The notes: generated from the sequence alone by a model not told the origin. Counted from the first letter of the stretch, positions 7,146-16,125 are shown. The stretch is 60,486 bases of DNA from Burkholderiales bacterium (GCA_026417035.1 JAOAEA010000001.1:76528-137013); one strand, 5' to 3'. Translations and numbers: made by a program.

Positions 7146-8525
7146 ATGTCTGCATTCAAGAATCCCTTCGATCCCGACGTGCGGCTCGGCGCCGCGTGCA
7201 GCTGCGGCCGTCACGCGAGCCAGGCCGAGCACGACGCGGCCGCCGGCGACGACCTCGCCGACAACTCCCTCGAGGCGCTGAACCGGCGCGCGATCGAGTC
7301 CGCCGCGATGCGCGCCCTCTTCCCGCGCGACGAGACCCGGCGCCGCTTCATCGGCGCCGTCGGCGCGTCCACCGCGATGGCGGCCGTCTCGAGCTTCATC
7401 CCGCTCGGCGCGCTGGCGGCGATGGCGCAGGAGAAACAGGGGGCGCTCGAGAAGAAGGACCTGAAGATCGGGTTCATCCCGATCACCTGCGCGACGCCGC
7501 TGATCATGGCCGACCCGCTCGGCTTCTACAAGAAGCAGGGGCTCAGCGTCACGCTCAACAAGACGGCGGGCTGGGCGCTGATCCGCGACAAGATGCTCAA
7601 CCGCGAGCACGACGCGAGCCACTTCCTCTCGCCCATGCCGCTCGCGATCACCATGGGGCTCGGCTCGGCCGCGCAGCCCATGGACGTCGCGACGATCCAG
7701 AACATCAACGGCCAGGCGATCGTGCTCGCCAACAAGCACAAGGACAGGCGCGACCCGAAGCAGTGGAAGGGCTTCCGGTTCGGCATTCCCTTCGACTACT
7801 CGATCCACAACATGCTGTTGCGCTACTACGTGGCGGAGCACGGGCTGGATCCCGACACCGACATCCAGCTGCGCGTCACCCCGCCGCCGGAGCTGGTCGC
7901 GAACCTGCGCGCCGGCAACATCGACGGCTTCCTCGGGCCCGACCCCTTCAACCAGCGGGCGGTGGTGGACGACGTGGGCTTCATCCACATCCTCTCGAAG
8001 GAGATCTGGGACGGCCACCCGTGCTGCGCGTTCGGCGTGTCGAGCGCGTTCATCCGGGAGAACCCGAACACGTTCGCCGCGCTCTACCGCGCCGTCCTCC
8101 TCGCCGCGCAGATGGCCCGCGACCCGAAGAACCGGCCGCTGATCGCCACCGTGATCGCCCCCGCGAACTACCTGAACCAGCCGGTGCCGCTCCTCGAGCA
8201 GGTGCTGATCGGCAAGTTCCCGGACGGGCTCGGCAACGTGCGCAACGTGCCCGACCGCGTCGACTTCGACCCGTTCCCGTGGCAGTCGATGGCCGTCTGG
8301 ATGCTCACGCAGATGAAGCGCTGGGGCTACGTCAAGGGCGAGGTGAACTACAAGCAGATCGCCGAGGACGTGTTCCTCGCCACCGACGCGCGCAAGCGCA
8401 TGGCCGAGCTCGACATGAAAGCGCCGGCGTCGAACTACCAGAAGTTCAAGGTGATGGGCAAGGAGTTCGACCCGGCCCAGCCCGAGAAGTACCTGGCGAG
8501 CTTCGCGATCCGGAAGATGGCGTAG
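7146..8525 (+). CDS. ABC transporter substrate-binding protein, NrtA/CynA-like, Tat-exported
   Basis: A 459-residue binding protein of the nitrate/cyanate/bicarbonate group (NrtA/CmpA/CynA fold): KIGFIPITCATPLIMADPLGFYKKQG opens the mature domain, and PPPELVANLRAGNIDGFLGPDPFNQ is typical. The operon ends in a cyanase gene, so cyanate is the likely ligand. A twin-arginine signal (TRRRF at about 64-68, then a hydrophobic stretch) directs folded export. Unusually, about 60 residues precede it, with a CSCGRH motif at Cys18/Cys20. I chose the ATG at 7146, which follows an AGGAGCC ribosome site; an upstream TTG would place the start inside the promoter. A sigma54 promoter lies just upstream. Confidence 0.85.
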   Translation: MSAFKNPFDPDVRLGAACSCGRHASQAEHDAAAGDDLADNSLEALNRRAIESAAMRALFPRDETRRRFIGAVGASTAMAAVSSFIPLGALAAMAQEKQGALEKKDLKIGFIPITCATPLIMADPLGFYKKQGLSVTLNKTAGWALIRDKMLNREHDASHFLSPMPLAITMGLGSAAQPMDVATIQNINGQAIVLANKHKDRRDPKQWKGFRFGIPFDYSIHNMLLRYYVAEHGLDPDTDIQLRVTPPPELVANLRAGNIDGFLGPDPFNQRAVVDDVGFIHILSKEIWDGHPCCAFGVSSAFIRENPNTFAALYRAVLLAAQMARDPKNRPLIATVIAPANYLNQPVPLLEQVLIGKFPDGLGNVRNVPDRVDFDPFPWQSMAVWMLTQMKRWGYVKGEVNYKQIAEDVFLATDARKRMAELDMKAPASNYQKFKVMGKEFDPAQPEKYLASFAIRKMA

Positions 8526-8533
8526 GGGGCGGC

Positions 8534-9370
8534 ATGTTCACCCGTGAGACCCTCCGCGCCGCGCTGCTCTCGCTCGTCTTCGCGCTCGCCGCCCTCGCCG
8601 TGTGGCATTTCGCCACCGTCCAGCCCGAGCGTGCGGCCGCCGCGGACGACGAGTACGCGCAGCTCATGGGCCGGGGCGTGCGGAAGTCCGACGGCTTCCC
8701 CACGCCCGCGCAGCTCGGCGAGGCGGTGGTCCAGCACCTCTCGCGGCCGTTCTACGACAACGGGCCGAACGACAAGGGCGTCGGCATCCAGCTCGCGTAC
8801 TCGCTCGCCCGCGTGGCGGGCGGCTTCACGCTCGCGATCCTCGTCGCGGTCCCCCTCGGCTTCCTGATCGGGATGTCGCCGCTGCTCAACCGCGCGCTCA
8901 ACCCCTTCATCCAGGTGCTGAAGCCGATCTCGCCGCTCGCCTGGATGCCGCTCGCGCTCTACACGATCAAGGACTCGTCGGTCTCGGGCGTGTTCGTGAT
9001 CTTCATCTGCTCGCTGTGGCCGGCGCTCATCAACACCGCCTACGGCGTGGCGAGCGTGCGGCGCGACTGGCTCAGCGTCGCCAAGACGCTCGAGGTGCCG
9101 CCGCTCAGGCGCGCCTTCCGGGTGATCCTCCCGGCGGCGGCGCCGACGATCCTCACCGGCATGCGCATCTCGATCGGCATCGCCTGGCTCGTGATCGTCG
9201 CGGCGGAGATGCTGGTCGGCGGCACCGGCATCGGCTACTTCGTCTGGAACGAATGGAACAACCTGAACCTCACCAACGTGATCTTCGCGATCCTGGTGAT
9301 CGGGGTGATGGGGATGATCCTCGACTTCGTCTTCGGCCGGCTGCAGAAGCTGGTCACGTACGTGGAGTGA
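8534..9370 (+). CDS. ABC transporter permease, NrtB/CynB-like
   Basis: A 278-residue inner-membrane permease with the binding-protein-dependent transport domain. It starts with a membrane segment (about 7-27), has a periplasmic stretch with charged residues, and then at least five more hydrophobic helices. The ATPase-coupling EAA-like loop reads [22 protein letters not shown], about 60-100 residues from the end. It begins 8 nt after the binding-protein stop and 4 nt before the ATPase gene. Together the three genes form one importer, presumably for cyanate. Confidence 0.88.
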   Translation: MFTRETLRAALLSLVFALAALAVWHFATVQPERAAAADDEYAQLMGRGVRKSDGFPTPAQLGEAVVQHLSRPFYDNGPNDKGVGIQLAYSLARVAGGFTLAILVAVPLGFLIGMSPLLNRALNPFIQVLKPISPLAWMPLALYTIKDSSVSGVFVIFICSLWPALINTAYGVASVRRDWLSVAKTLEVPPLRRAFRVILPAAAPTILTGMRISIGIAWLVIVAAEMLVGGTGIGYFVWNEWNNLNLTNVIFAILVIGVMGMILDFVFGRLQKLVTYVE

Positions 9371-9374
9371 CGCC

Positions 9375-10310
9375 ATGGCGTTCCTGGAGGTGCAAGGCCT
9401 GAAGAAGGTGTTCCCGGGCGCCGCGGGCCGCGCCGACACCGTGGTGTTCGAGGACATCGGCTTCGGCATCGAGCGCGGCGAGTTCGTCTGCATCATCGGC
9501 CACTCGGGCTGCGGCAAGACGACCATCCTCAACGTGCTCGCCGGCCTGGAGTCGCCCACCGACGGCGTCGTCATCATGGACGGCCGCGAGGTCGCGGGCC
9601 CGAGCCTCGACCGCGGCGTCGTGTTCCAGGGCCACGCGCTGATGCCCTGGCTCACGGTCCTGAAGAACGTCGCCTTCGCGGTGAAGTCGCGCTGGCCCGA
9701 CTGGACCCGCGACCGCATCGACGCGCACGCGCGCAAGTACATCGCGATGGTCGGCCTGGCGGGTGCCGAGCACAAGAAGCCGGCCGAGCTCTCCGGGGGC
9801 ATGAAGCAGCGCGTCGGCATCGCCCGCGCCTTCGCGATCCAGCCGAAGATGCTGCTCCTCGACGAGCCCTTCGGCGCGCTCGACGCGCTGACGCGCGGCA
9901 CGATCCAGGACGAGCTCCTGCGCATCGTGCAGGCGACGCACCAGACCGTGTTCATGATCACGCACGACGTCGACGAAGCGATCCTGCTCGCGGACAAGAT
10001 CCTGCTCATGTCGAACGGCCCGCGCGCGCTGATCGCCGAGGTGGTCGAGAACACCATGCCGCGCGACCGCACCCGCAACACCATCTTCAACGACCCGCAG
10101 TACTACCGGATCCGCAACCACCTGGTGGACTTCCTCGTGAACCGTTCGAAGCTCTACCAGTCCGGCGCTGGGCGCGACGGCGACAGGCACCCGCCGGTGC
10201 TGCGCCCCGGCCTCGACGAGGCCGAAGCGCCGGCCGCGGCGCCGGGCCGGCAGGGCGAGCCGCCGCCGCTCGCGCACAAGCCCGCCGCCCTGGTCGTCAA
10301 CCTGCGCTGA
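9375..10310 (+). CDS. ABC transporter ATP-binding protein, NrtD/CynD-like
   Basis: A 311-residue ATPase that drives the importer. Seen: Walker [11 protein letters not shown]-loop region [14 protein letters not shown], signature LSGGMKQR, Walker [13 protein letters not shown] and the H-loop MITHDVDEA. The catalytic core ends near residue 235; the remaining C-terminal part ([19 protein letters not shown] onward) is proline/alanine-rich, longer than in minimal family members, and of unknown role. It lies 34 nt upstream of the cyanase gene in the same operon. Confidence 0.9.
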   Translation: MAFLEVQGLKKVFPGAAGRADTVVFEDIGFGIERGEFVCIIGHSGCGKTTILNVLAGLESPTDGVVIMDGREVAGPSLDRGVVFQGHALMPWLTVLKNVAFAVKSRWPDWTRDRIDAHARKYIAMVGLAGAEHKKPAELSGGMKQRVGIARAFAIQPKMLLLDEPFGALDALTRGTIQDELLRIVQATHQTVFMITHDVDEAILLADKILLMSNGPRALIAEVVENTMPRDRTRNTIFNDPQYYRIRNHLVDFLVNRSKLYQSGAGRDGDRHPPVLRPGLDEAEAPAAAPGRQGEPPPLAHKPAALVVNLR

Positions 10311-10344
10311 ACACCCGCCAACCCGACGCTGCCGAGGAGAACCG

Positions 10345-10827
10345 ATGAAGCCGTCCGACATGCCGACCGCCTACGCGAAGCCCCTGACCCGCGCCGACGT
10401 CACCGAGATGATCGTCGCCGCGCGCATGCACAAAGGCATCCGATGGGCCGACGTCGCGAAGAAGCTCGGCCAGAGCAAGGAGTGGACGACCACCGCCTGC
10501 CTTGGCCAGATGCAGATGACGAAGAAGCAGGCCGAGACGGTGGGCCGGATCTTCGAGCTGCCGCCCGAGGCGGTGAAGGTCCTGCAATACGTGCCCTACA
10601 AGGGCGGGCTGCCCACCGCCGTCCCCACCGACCCGCTGATCTACCGCCTCTACGAGATCGTCATGATCTACGGGCCCGCGATCAAGGAGCTCATCCACGA
10701 GGAGTTCGGCGACGGCATCATGAGCGCGATCGACTTCGACATGGACCTCACGCGCCTGCCGAACGACAAGGGCGACCGCGTCAAGATCGTGCTGACCGGC
10801 AAGTACCTCCAGTACAAGACGTTCTAG
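10345..10827 (+). CDS. cynS: Cyanate hydratase (cyanase)
   Basis: Cyanase converts cyanate and bicarbonate to carbamate and CO2; carbamate then gives ammonia. The 160-residue length fits the decameric enzyme. The catalytic triad known from E. coli (Arg96, Glu99, Ser122) is present with a constant offset: Arg101 and Glu104 in YRLYE, and Ser127 in GIMSAIDF. The N-terminal half is the usual helical DNA-binding-like fold. It is the last gene of the importer operon, which argues that the importer carries cyanate. Ammonia made here can be captured by glutamine synthetase. A good GAGGAGA ribosome site precedes it. Confidence 0.95.
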   Translation: MKPSDMPTAYAKPLTRADVTEMIVAARMHKGIRWADVAKKLGQSKEWTTTACLGQMQMTKKQAETVGRIFELPPEAVKVLQYVPYKGGLPTAVPTDPLIYRLYEIVMIYGPAIKELIHEEFGDGIMSAIDFDMDLTRLPNDKGDRVKIVLTGKYLQYKTF

Positions 10828-10961
10828 GCTGCGACGCGCCCGGACGGGCCTCTTGCGGGGCCCGCCGCCTCGTCCGCGGCGGCTCGGCCGCGGTCGTACC
10901 CCGTGCGGCTCGGGCGGAATCCGCGCGCCGTGCGCCGTGGCCGTGTCCCGGCCTCGGCCCG

Positions 10962-11537
10962 CTACGCCCGCCGCTCCGCGAGCTCCGCGAGCCAGGTGCC
11001 CGCCTCGCGGAACGGCTTCGACGAGCGCTCGGCGCGCGCGCGGACGTAAGCGCCCTCGATCGCGGTGAGGACGAGCCCGGCGAAGGACTTCGTGCGCCGC
11101 GCGTCGCCGAGGTCGAAGTGCCGCGCGATGAGCGCGGTCCAGTCGGCGAACGCGTCGGCGAGCACGGCGCGCAACTCCTCCACCTCGACGTCGAGATCCA
11201 GGCTCACGGCGCCGGCCGCGCAGCTGCGGCGGAAATCGCCCTCCTCGACGCGCCGCGCGAAGGCGTCGAAGAGCGCGCGCACCTTCTCGCCGGCGGATCG
11301 CCCGCCCGCGAGCGCGCCGTCGAGGAACGCCTGCACACGTTCCGAGTAGATCGCGAGCGCCTCCGCGGCGATCTGCAGTTTCCCGCCGGGAAAGAAGTGG
11401 TAGACGGAGCCTTTCGGCGCCCCGCTCGCGCGGACGATTTCGTTGATCCCGGCCCCGGTCAGCCCGGATCCGCGCATGAGATCGATGGTCGCCTCGAGCA
11501 TCCGCTCGCGGCTCCCGCTGGCCGCATCGCCCTTCAC
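10962..11537 (-). CDS. TetR-family repressor, LmrA/YxaF type
   Basis: A 191-residue TetR/AcrR regulator: N-terminal helix-turn-helix (RERMLEATIDLMRGSG to SGAPKGSVYHFFPGGK) and a C-terminal ligand domain with the YxaF/LmrA look (RSCAAGAVSLDL). I place the start at the GTG at 11537, 7 nt after a GGAGG; an open frame continues upstream but runs through the operator. It is divergent from a class II aldolase gene, with a consensus LmrA/YxaF box between them, so it should repress that gene and be released by a small aromatic or flavonoid-like ligand (family knowledge; ligand unknown). Confidence 0.85.
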   Translation of the reverse strand: MKGDAASGSRERMLEATIDLMRGSGLTGAGINEIVRASGAPKGSVYHFFPGGKLQIAAEALAIYSERVQAFLDGALAGGRSAGEKVRALFDAFARRVEEGDFRRSCAAGAVSLDLDVEVEELRAVLADAFADWTALIARHFDLGDARRTKSFAGLVLTAIEGAYVRARAERSSKPFREAGTWLAELAERRA

Positions 11538-11550
11538 GTCGCGCACCTCC

Positions 11551-11579
11551 TTGACCGAATAACTAGACCGGTCTATATA
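11551..11579 (+). promoter_or_regulatory. Sigma70 promoter of the aldolase-like gene
   Basis: TTGACC (11551-11556) is followed after 17 nt by TATATA (11574-11579), or after 19 nt by a perfect TATAAT at 11576-11581. The LmrA/YxaF-type operator fills the spacer and the -10 box, so a bound repressor would block polymerase. Confidence 0.6.
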
Positions 11580-11581
11580 AT
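11564..11581 (-). promoter_or_regulatory. LmrA/YxaF-type operator
   Basis: On the minus strand the sequence is ATTATATAGACCGGTCTA, which fits every position of the Bacillus LmrA/YxaF box AWTATAtagaNYGgTCTA as I recall it. It contains the perfect palindrome TAGACCGGTCTA (11564-11575). It sits between the divergent TetR and aldolase-like genes. Confidence 0.7.
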
Positions 11582-11613
11582 AGCAGGTCGCCACAGCCGC
11601 GGGAGGGAAAGCC

Positions 11614-12378
11614 ATGAACGACCGTGCCAGTGAAGTGCGCTCGACCGCGAGCGCCGCGGAGTGGCGGCAGCGCGTGGACCTCGCCGCCTGCTACCGCCTC
11701 GTGGCGCTGTTCGGCTGGGACGACCTCGTCTTCACCCACATCTCGGCGCGCGTCCCGGGCCCTGAGCACCACTTCCTGATCAACCCCTATGGGCTGATGT
11801 TCGGGGAGATCACGGCCTCCAGCCTGGTGAAGGTGGACCTGCAGGGGCGCAAGGTCGTCGCGAGCCCCCACGACATCAACCCGGCGGGCTTCACCATCCA
11901 CAGCGCGATCCATGCCGCCCGCGAGGACGCGCAGTGCGTGCTGCATCTGCACAGCACGAACGGCGTGGCGGTCGCGGCCCAGGAGGACGGCGTCCTGGCG
12001 CTGTCGCAGCACTCGATGTTCGTGCTCGCCTCGCTCGCGTATCACGATTACGAGGGGTTGGCGCTCGTCGAGGACGAGAAGCCGCGCCTCGTCCGCGACC
12101 TCGGCGACAAGCGCTTCCTGATGCTGCGCAACCACGGCCTGCTGACGGTCGGCCGGACGGTCGCCGAGGCGTTCGTGGCGATGTATTTCTTCGAGAAGAC
12201 CTGCGAGATGCAGGTGCGGGCGCTCGCGGGCGGCGCGCGCGTGCGCCGGATCCCGGCCCCGATCCTGGCGGGCGCGCCGGCGCAGTGGGAGCAGGTGACG
12301 CACGGTTCCGGCGGGGACCTCGCGTGGCCGGCGCTGCTGCGCCGGCTCGACCGGGAGAGTCCGGGCTACCGCGACTGA
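11614..12378 (+). CDS. Class II aldolase/adducin family protein
   Basis: A 254-residue member of the zinc-dependent class II aldolase/adducin fold. The zinc-site histidines are visible in VLHLHSTN and in RNHGLLTVG; the family signature HSAIHAARED is present. Members cleave or epimerise sugar phosphates such as fuculose- or ribulose-phosphate, but this subgroup (WRQRVDLAACYRLVALFGWDDLVFTHISAR) is largely uncharacterised, so no substrate is given. A strong GGGAGGG ribosome site precedes the ATG. It stands alone downstream of a repressed promoter. Confidence 0.85.
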   Translation: MNDRASEVRSTASAAEWRQRVDLAACYRLVALFGWDDLVFTHISARVPGPEHHFLINPYGLMFGEITASSLVKVDLQGRKVVASPHDINPAGFTIHSAIHAAREDAQCVLHLHSTNGVAVAAQEDGVLALSQHSMFVLASLAYHDYEGLALVEDEKPRLVRDLGDKRFLMLRNHGLLTVGRTVAEAFVAMYFFEKTCEMQVRALAGGARVRRIPAPILAGAPAQWEQVTHGSGGDLAWPALLRRLDRESPGYRD

Positions 12379-12590
12379 CGCCGCGGGCGGCGGGCCTGTT
12401 CCTGCTCGGCCGCCGACTCCCGTCAGCGCGGGGGACGCACGGAGCGCGGAGGCCCGCAGAGTGAGCGGCGCGGCGGGACCGGGCGCGAGTCCCGTGCCCA
12501 GGCCGGCCGGCGCCCGCTCGGCGATGCGGCGAGCGTGCCGCCACGCGGCCCGCGTCGTTCGCGCATCCGCGGCAGAGGTCCTCGGGAAGA

Positions 12591-12677
12591 CCTGATCTGA
12601 TCGCCGAATGGATCAGGGCTTCCTCTGACATCGGGGGTCGAAGAGGGACGTGTCCCCCTCTGTTCCGACACTCCCTA
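12591..12677 (-). repeat. Post-stop repeat, copy C, in a gene-free gap
   Basis: On the minus strand, directly after the TAG of the GNAT gene (the TAG is 12675-12677), the sequence reads GGAGTGTCGGAACAGAGG and then GGGGACACGTCCC, matching copies A and B over about 50 bp. A CCTGATC/GATCAGG dyad (12591-12597 with 12611-12617) lies at its far end. The rest of the gap 12379-12590 shows no gene to me. Confidence 0.6.
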
Positions 12678-12980
12678 GGGACGATCGTCGTCGGCGAGCA
12701 CGTCCTGCGCGTGCGGGTGCCGGCGCATCCACGCCCGCACGTACGAGCAGGCCGGCACGATGGCGAGGCCGTTCGCGCGCGCGTAGTCCACCGCCGCGGC
12801 GACGAGCCGCGACGCGATGCCGCGCCCCTCGAGGAGCGGCGGCACCTCGGTGTGCGTCATCCGCATCACGCCGTCGGCGAGCCGGTAGACGGCCACGCAG
12901 AGAAGCCCGTTGACGCGCGCCTCGAAGCGGCCCGCGGCGGCGTTGTGGACGACTTCGATGGGCTGCCCGTCTGCCGTCAT
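12675..12980 (-). CDS. Small GNAT-fold acetyltransferase-like protein
   Basis: About 101 residues from the ATG at 12980; earlier in-frame residues exist but this start has GGGACGG upstream. The segment VPPLLEGRGIASRLVAAAVDYARANGLAIVPACSYV carries the acetyl-CoA loop (GRGIASRL), the pattern of the small YjdJ/NATD1-like GNAT group. The opening VVHNAAAGRFEARVNG also fits that group. The acceptor is unknown. It lies 17 nt after the stop of the AAA ATPase gene and is probably co-transcribed with it. A dispersed repeat begins at its stop. Confidence 0.8.
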   Translation of the reverse strand: MTADGQPIEVVHNAAAGRFEARVNGLLCVAVYRLADGVMRMTHTEVPPLLEGRGIASRLVAAAVDYARANGLAIVPACSYVRAWMRRHPHAQDVLADDDRP

Positions 12981-12997
12981 GGTCCGTCCCGACCCGG

Positions 12998-14488
12998 TCA
13001 GTCCGCGCGCGCCGTCCGGTCGCGCGCCCACTCGCGCAGCGCCGCCATGCGCTCGGCCATCGTGACCGAGAGCGGACGCGTGCGCGCGACCTCGGCGGCG
13101 ACGAGCGCCGTGTCGATCGGCCTGCCCGCCGCGTGCGCTTCATAGAGGGCCGCGACGATCGCCTGCTCGACCTCGGCGCCGGAAAAGCCCTCCGTCAGCG
13201 CGGCGAGCGCCGCGAGGTCGAAGGCCGCCGGGTCGAGCTTGCGCCGCGCGAGGTGGATGCGGAAGACTTCCGCGCGCGCCGGCGCGTCGGGCAGATCGAC
13301 GAAGAAGATCTCGTCGAAGCGGCCCTTGCGCACGAGCTCCGGCGGCAGCATCGCGATGTCGTTCGCGGTCGCGACGAGGAAGACCTTGGATCGGCGCTCG
13401 GCCATCCAGGTGAGGAGCGTGCCGAGGACGCGCCGCGAGACGCCGCCGTCGGTGCCGCCCGAGGCGTCCGACGCGAGCCCCTTCTCGATCTCGTCGATCC
13501 AGAGCACACAGGGGGCCATCGCCTCGGCGGCCGCCAGCGCCTCCCGCAGGTTCCGCTCGGTCTCGCCGAAGAACTTGTTGTAGAGGGTGCCGAAGTCGAG
13601 GCGCAGCAGCGGCACGCCCCAGGCCCCGGCGACCGCCTTCGCCGCGAGGCTCTTGCCGCTGCCCTGCACGCCGGTGAGGAGCATGCCCTTGGGCGGATCG
13701 AGGCCGAGCGCGCGGGCGTCGCCGGTGAAGGGGCCGCGCCGCAGCTCGAGCCAGCGCTTGAGCCCGGCCATCCCGGCGACCTCCGCGAAGCTCGCGGTGT
13801 CGAGCTCGAGCGCGAGGACGCCGCCGGCCGCCATCGCCTGGTGCTTGAAGCGCACCACCTGCCGGATGTCGTCGCGCGTGATGCTGCCGTCGCCCTCGAG
13901 CGCCTGGCGCACGAGGCGCCGGGCGTCGTCGCTGCACATCCCGGCGAGATGCTGGCAGAGGAGCTCGAGCGCGTCGGGCGAAGCGGTCGCGCGGCTGCCG
14001 CGCCGCTGGGCCCAGATCTGCGCCTCCTCCTTCACCAGCCTGCGGATCGCCTCGGCATCCGGCATCGAGAGCTCGAAGCGCGCCGCCACGCGCGCGAGCT
14101 CCGGCGCGAGCTCGAGCCGGGCGCTCACGAACACGAGCGTGCGCTCGGTCTTCGCGTAGCCCGCCGCGATCTGCCGCACGAGCCGCTGGTTGAGGGGATC
14201 GTCGAGGAAGGCGTGCGCATCGAGCAGCGCGTAGAGGCCGTTCTGCGGCGTCTTCTCGATGTGCCTGAGGCAGTCGGTGAAGCCGTAGGTCATCGTGACG
14301 GGCTGGCTCTGCGTGGAACGGCGCAGGCCGTCGACGAGCGTCCAGACGAAGAACGCCCAGCCGTTCAGGTTGGCGATGCGCTCGAGGAGGTCCACGACGC
14401 GCCGCTCCTCGTGGGTCTCGACCACGACGAGCGGGAAGCGCGACTTGAGGATGACCTCGAGGTCGTGCTGGTCGTTGCGGGTGTCCAA
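12998..14488 (-). CDS. AAA+ ATPase, Ycf46-like
   Basis: A 496-residue protein with a non-catalytic N-terminal AAA-like half (KSRFPLVVVETHEERRVVDLL, then ALLDAHAFLDD) and a C-terminal active AAA+ domain: Walker A GVQGSGKS near residue 270, Walker B VLWIDEIEK and a second-region GRFDEIFFVDLPD. This arrangement is that of the Ycf46-like group found in cyanobacteria, plastids and various bacteria. Its function is poorly known; links to inorganic carbon use have been suggested for the cyanobacterial form. Here it pairs with a small GNAT gene. No substrate can be read from the sequence. Confidence 0.85.
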   Translation of the reverse strand: MDTRNDQHDLEVILKSRFPLVVVETHEERRVVDLLERIANLNGWAFFVWTLVDGLRRSTQSQPVTMTYGFTDCLRHIEKTPQNGLYALLDAHAFLDDPLNQRLVRQIAAGYAKTERTLVFVSARLELAPELARVAARFELSMPDAEAIRRLVKEEAQIWAQRRGSRATASPDALELLCQHLAGMCSDDARRLVRQALEGDGSITRDDIRQVVRFKHQAMAAGGVLALELDTASFAEVAGMAGLKRWLELRRGPFTGDARALGLDPPKGMLLTGVQGSGKSLAAKAVAGAWGVPLLRLDFGTLYNKFFGETERNLREALAAAEAMAPCVLWIDEIEKGLASDASGGTDGGVSRRVLGTLLTWMAERRSKVFLVATANDIAMLPPELVRKGRFDEIFFVDLPDAPARAEVFRIHLARRKLDPAAFDLAALAALTEGFSGAEVEQAIVAALYEAHAAGRPIDTALVAAEVARTRPLSVTMAERMAALREWARDRTARAD

Positions 14489-14633
14489 GGGCTGCCCGGC
14501 GGTCTCTCACCGCGAAGACGCGGAGCGCGCGAAGCGGACCGCCCGGAGCGGGCGCGCCGGCCCGGTCACGAACCGCCCGCGCCGTGGGCCGCGCCCGAGA
14601 TGCCTCGCGCCTTCGTGGCGAACGCCGCCGGCT

Positions 14634-15458
14634 TCAGCCGACCGTCCAGTCGACGAGCCCGGTGTAGGCGGTGACGAGCACCACCACGCCGAAGCCGATG
14701 CGATACCAGGCGAAGATCGTGAAGTCATGGCGGACGATATAGCGCAGGAGCCAGCGGATGCACAGGAACGCCGACACGAACGAGGCGACCAGGCCCACCG
14801 CGAACACGCCGAGGTCGTCGGCGGCGAAGAGGCCGCGGTTCCGGTAGAGGTCGTAGGCGCCCGCGGCGACGAGCGTCGGCACCGCGAGGAAGAACGAGAA
14901 CTCGGTCGCCGCCTTGCGCGACAGGCCGAACAGCAGGCCGCCGATGATGGTCGCGCCCGAGCGCGAAGTGCCCGGGATCAGCGCGAAGGCCTGCGCGAAA
15001 CCGACCTTGAGGGCGTCCTTCCAGGTCATGTCGTCCACGTCGTCCACGCGCACCGTGTGCACGCGCCGCTCGGCCCACAGGATCACGAACGCGCCGGCGA
15101 TGAACGCGACCGCCACCGGTACCGGCTTGAAGAGCGCATGCTTGATCGCGCTGCCGAACGCGAGGCCGAGCACCGCGGCCGGTACGAACGCGATGGCGAT
15201 GTTGGCGACGAAGCGCTGCGCCCTGCGCTCGGTGGCGAGCCCCCGCAGCACGCCGCCGAAGCGGTGGCGGTACTCCCAGACCACGGCGAGCATGGCGCCG
15301 GTCTGGATCACGATGTCGAAGATCTTGCCCTTCTCGTCGTTGACGCCGAGGAGGTCGCTTGCGAGGATCAGGTGGCCCGTGGACGAGATCGGGAGGAATT
15401 CGGTGAGGCCCTCGACGATGCCGAGGACGAGGGCCTTGAAGAGTGCGACGGAATCCAA
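14634..15458 (-). CDS. uppP: Undecaprenyl-diphosphatase
   Basis: A 274-residue inner-membrane phosphatase that converts undecaprenyl diphosphate to the monophosphate, recycling the lipid carrier for peptidoglycan and surface polysaccharides. Both family signatures are present: [17 protein letters not shown] near the N-terminus and the [10 protein letters not shown] motif in the middle, with multiple hydrophobic helices. It serves the same carrier pool that the right-hand polysaccharide cluster would use. It is a single gene. Confidence 0.95.
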   Translation of the reverse strand: MDSVALFKALVLGIVEGLTEFLPISSTGHLILASDLLGVNDEKGKIFDIVIQTGAMLAVVWEYRHRFGGVLRGLATERRAQRFVANIAIAFVPAAVLGLAFGSAIKHALFKPVPVAVAFIAGAFVILWAERRVHTVRVDDVDDMTWKDALKVGFAQAFALIPGTSRSGATIIGGLLFGLSRKAATEFSFFLAVPTLVAAGAYDLYRNRGLFAADDLGVFAVGLVASFVSAFLCIRWLLRYIVRHDFTIFAWYRIGFGVVVLVTAYTGLVDWTVG

Positions 15459-15534
15459 ATCGTGTCCCCGCGAAAGCGCGCGATTGTAGCGGCTCGCCGC
15501 GCGCCCGCACGCGCGGCGGTGCGCCGCCTGCGCT

Positions 15535-16125
15535 TCAGCCGCGGAGCTGCCGGGCGAGCGATTCGACGCTCGCGGTGAGCTGGTCGAAGTCGGGCACCTC
15601 GCCGCCCGGGGTGACGCGGTCCACGACCTCGGGCAGGAGATCGGCGAGCCCGCGCGAGGCGTCGGCTTCGCTCACCCCCGCCTGCCGCGCGATCGATGCG
15701 AGGCCCGCGCGGCCGAAGATCGCCTCGATCGCATCGGGCCCGATCGGCTGGTTCGCGCCGGTGCCGACCCACGAGCGCGCCTGCTCGCCGAAGCCGGCGC
15801 GCTGGAGCTGGCCCAGGAGATCGCCAAGCCCGCCTCCGCCGCCCGCGCCGCCGCCGAGTACTTGCCCGAGGAGGTCGCCCAGCCCGCCGCCCGCGCCGGC
15901 GCGGGGCGCGCCGCCGCCCATCATCTGCCCGAGAGCATCTTCGAGGCCGCCGCCACGCGCGCGTCCGCCCTGCCCCCCGGAGAGCATGGCGAGCACGACG
16001 GGCAGGAGCGCCATCATCACGCGGCCCATGTCGGCGCCGCCTGCAGCGCTCGTCCTGCGCTCGCGCGGCGACGCGCCGGCCGCGCCCTGCATCGCGCCGG
16101 CGAGCAGTTCGTCGAGAAGCCCCAT
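15535..16125 (-). CDS. YidB/DUF937 family protein
   Basis: A 196-residue protein beginning [13 protein letters not shown], with a glycine-rich middle (repeated GLGDLLGQ units) and a C-terminal domain ([21 protein letters not shown] to [23 protein letters not shown]) that is the recognisable YidB/DUF937 core. Its role is unknown. The glycine repeats are low complexity and could vary in length. It has no signal peptide, stands alone, and a short ribosome site (AGGAGACG) precedes the ATG. Confidence 0.85.
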   Translation of the reverse strand: MGLLDELLAGAMQGAAGASPRERRTSAAGGADMGRVMMALLPVVLAMLSGGQGGRARGGGLEDALGQMMGGGAPRAGAGGGLGDLLGQVLGGGAGGGGGLGDLLGQLQRAGFGEQARSWVGTGANQPIGPDAIEAIFGRAGLASIARQAGVSEADASRGLADLLPEVVDRVTPGGEVPDFDQLTASVESLARQLRG

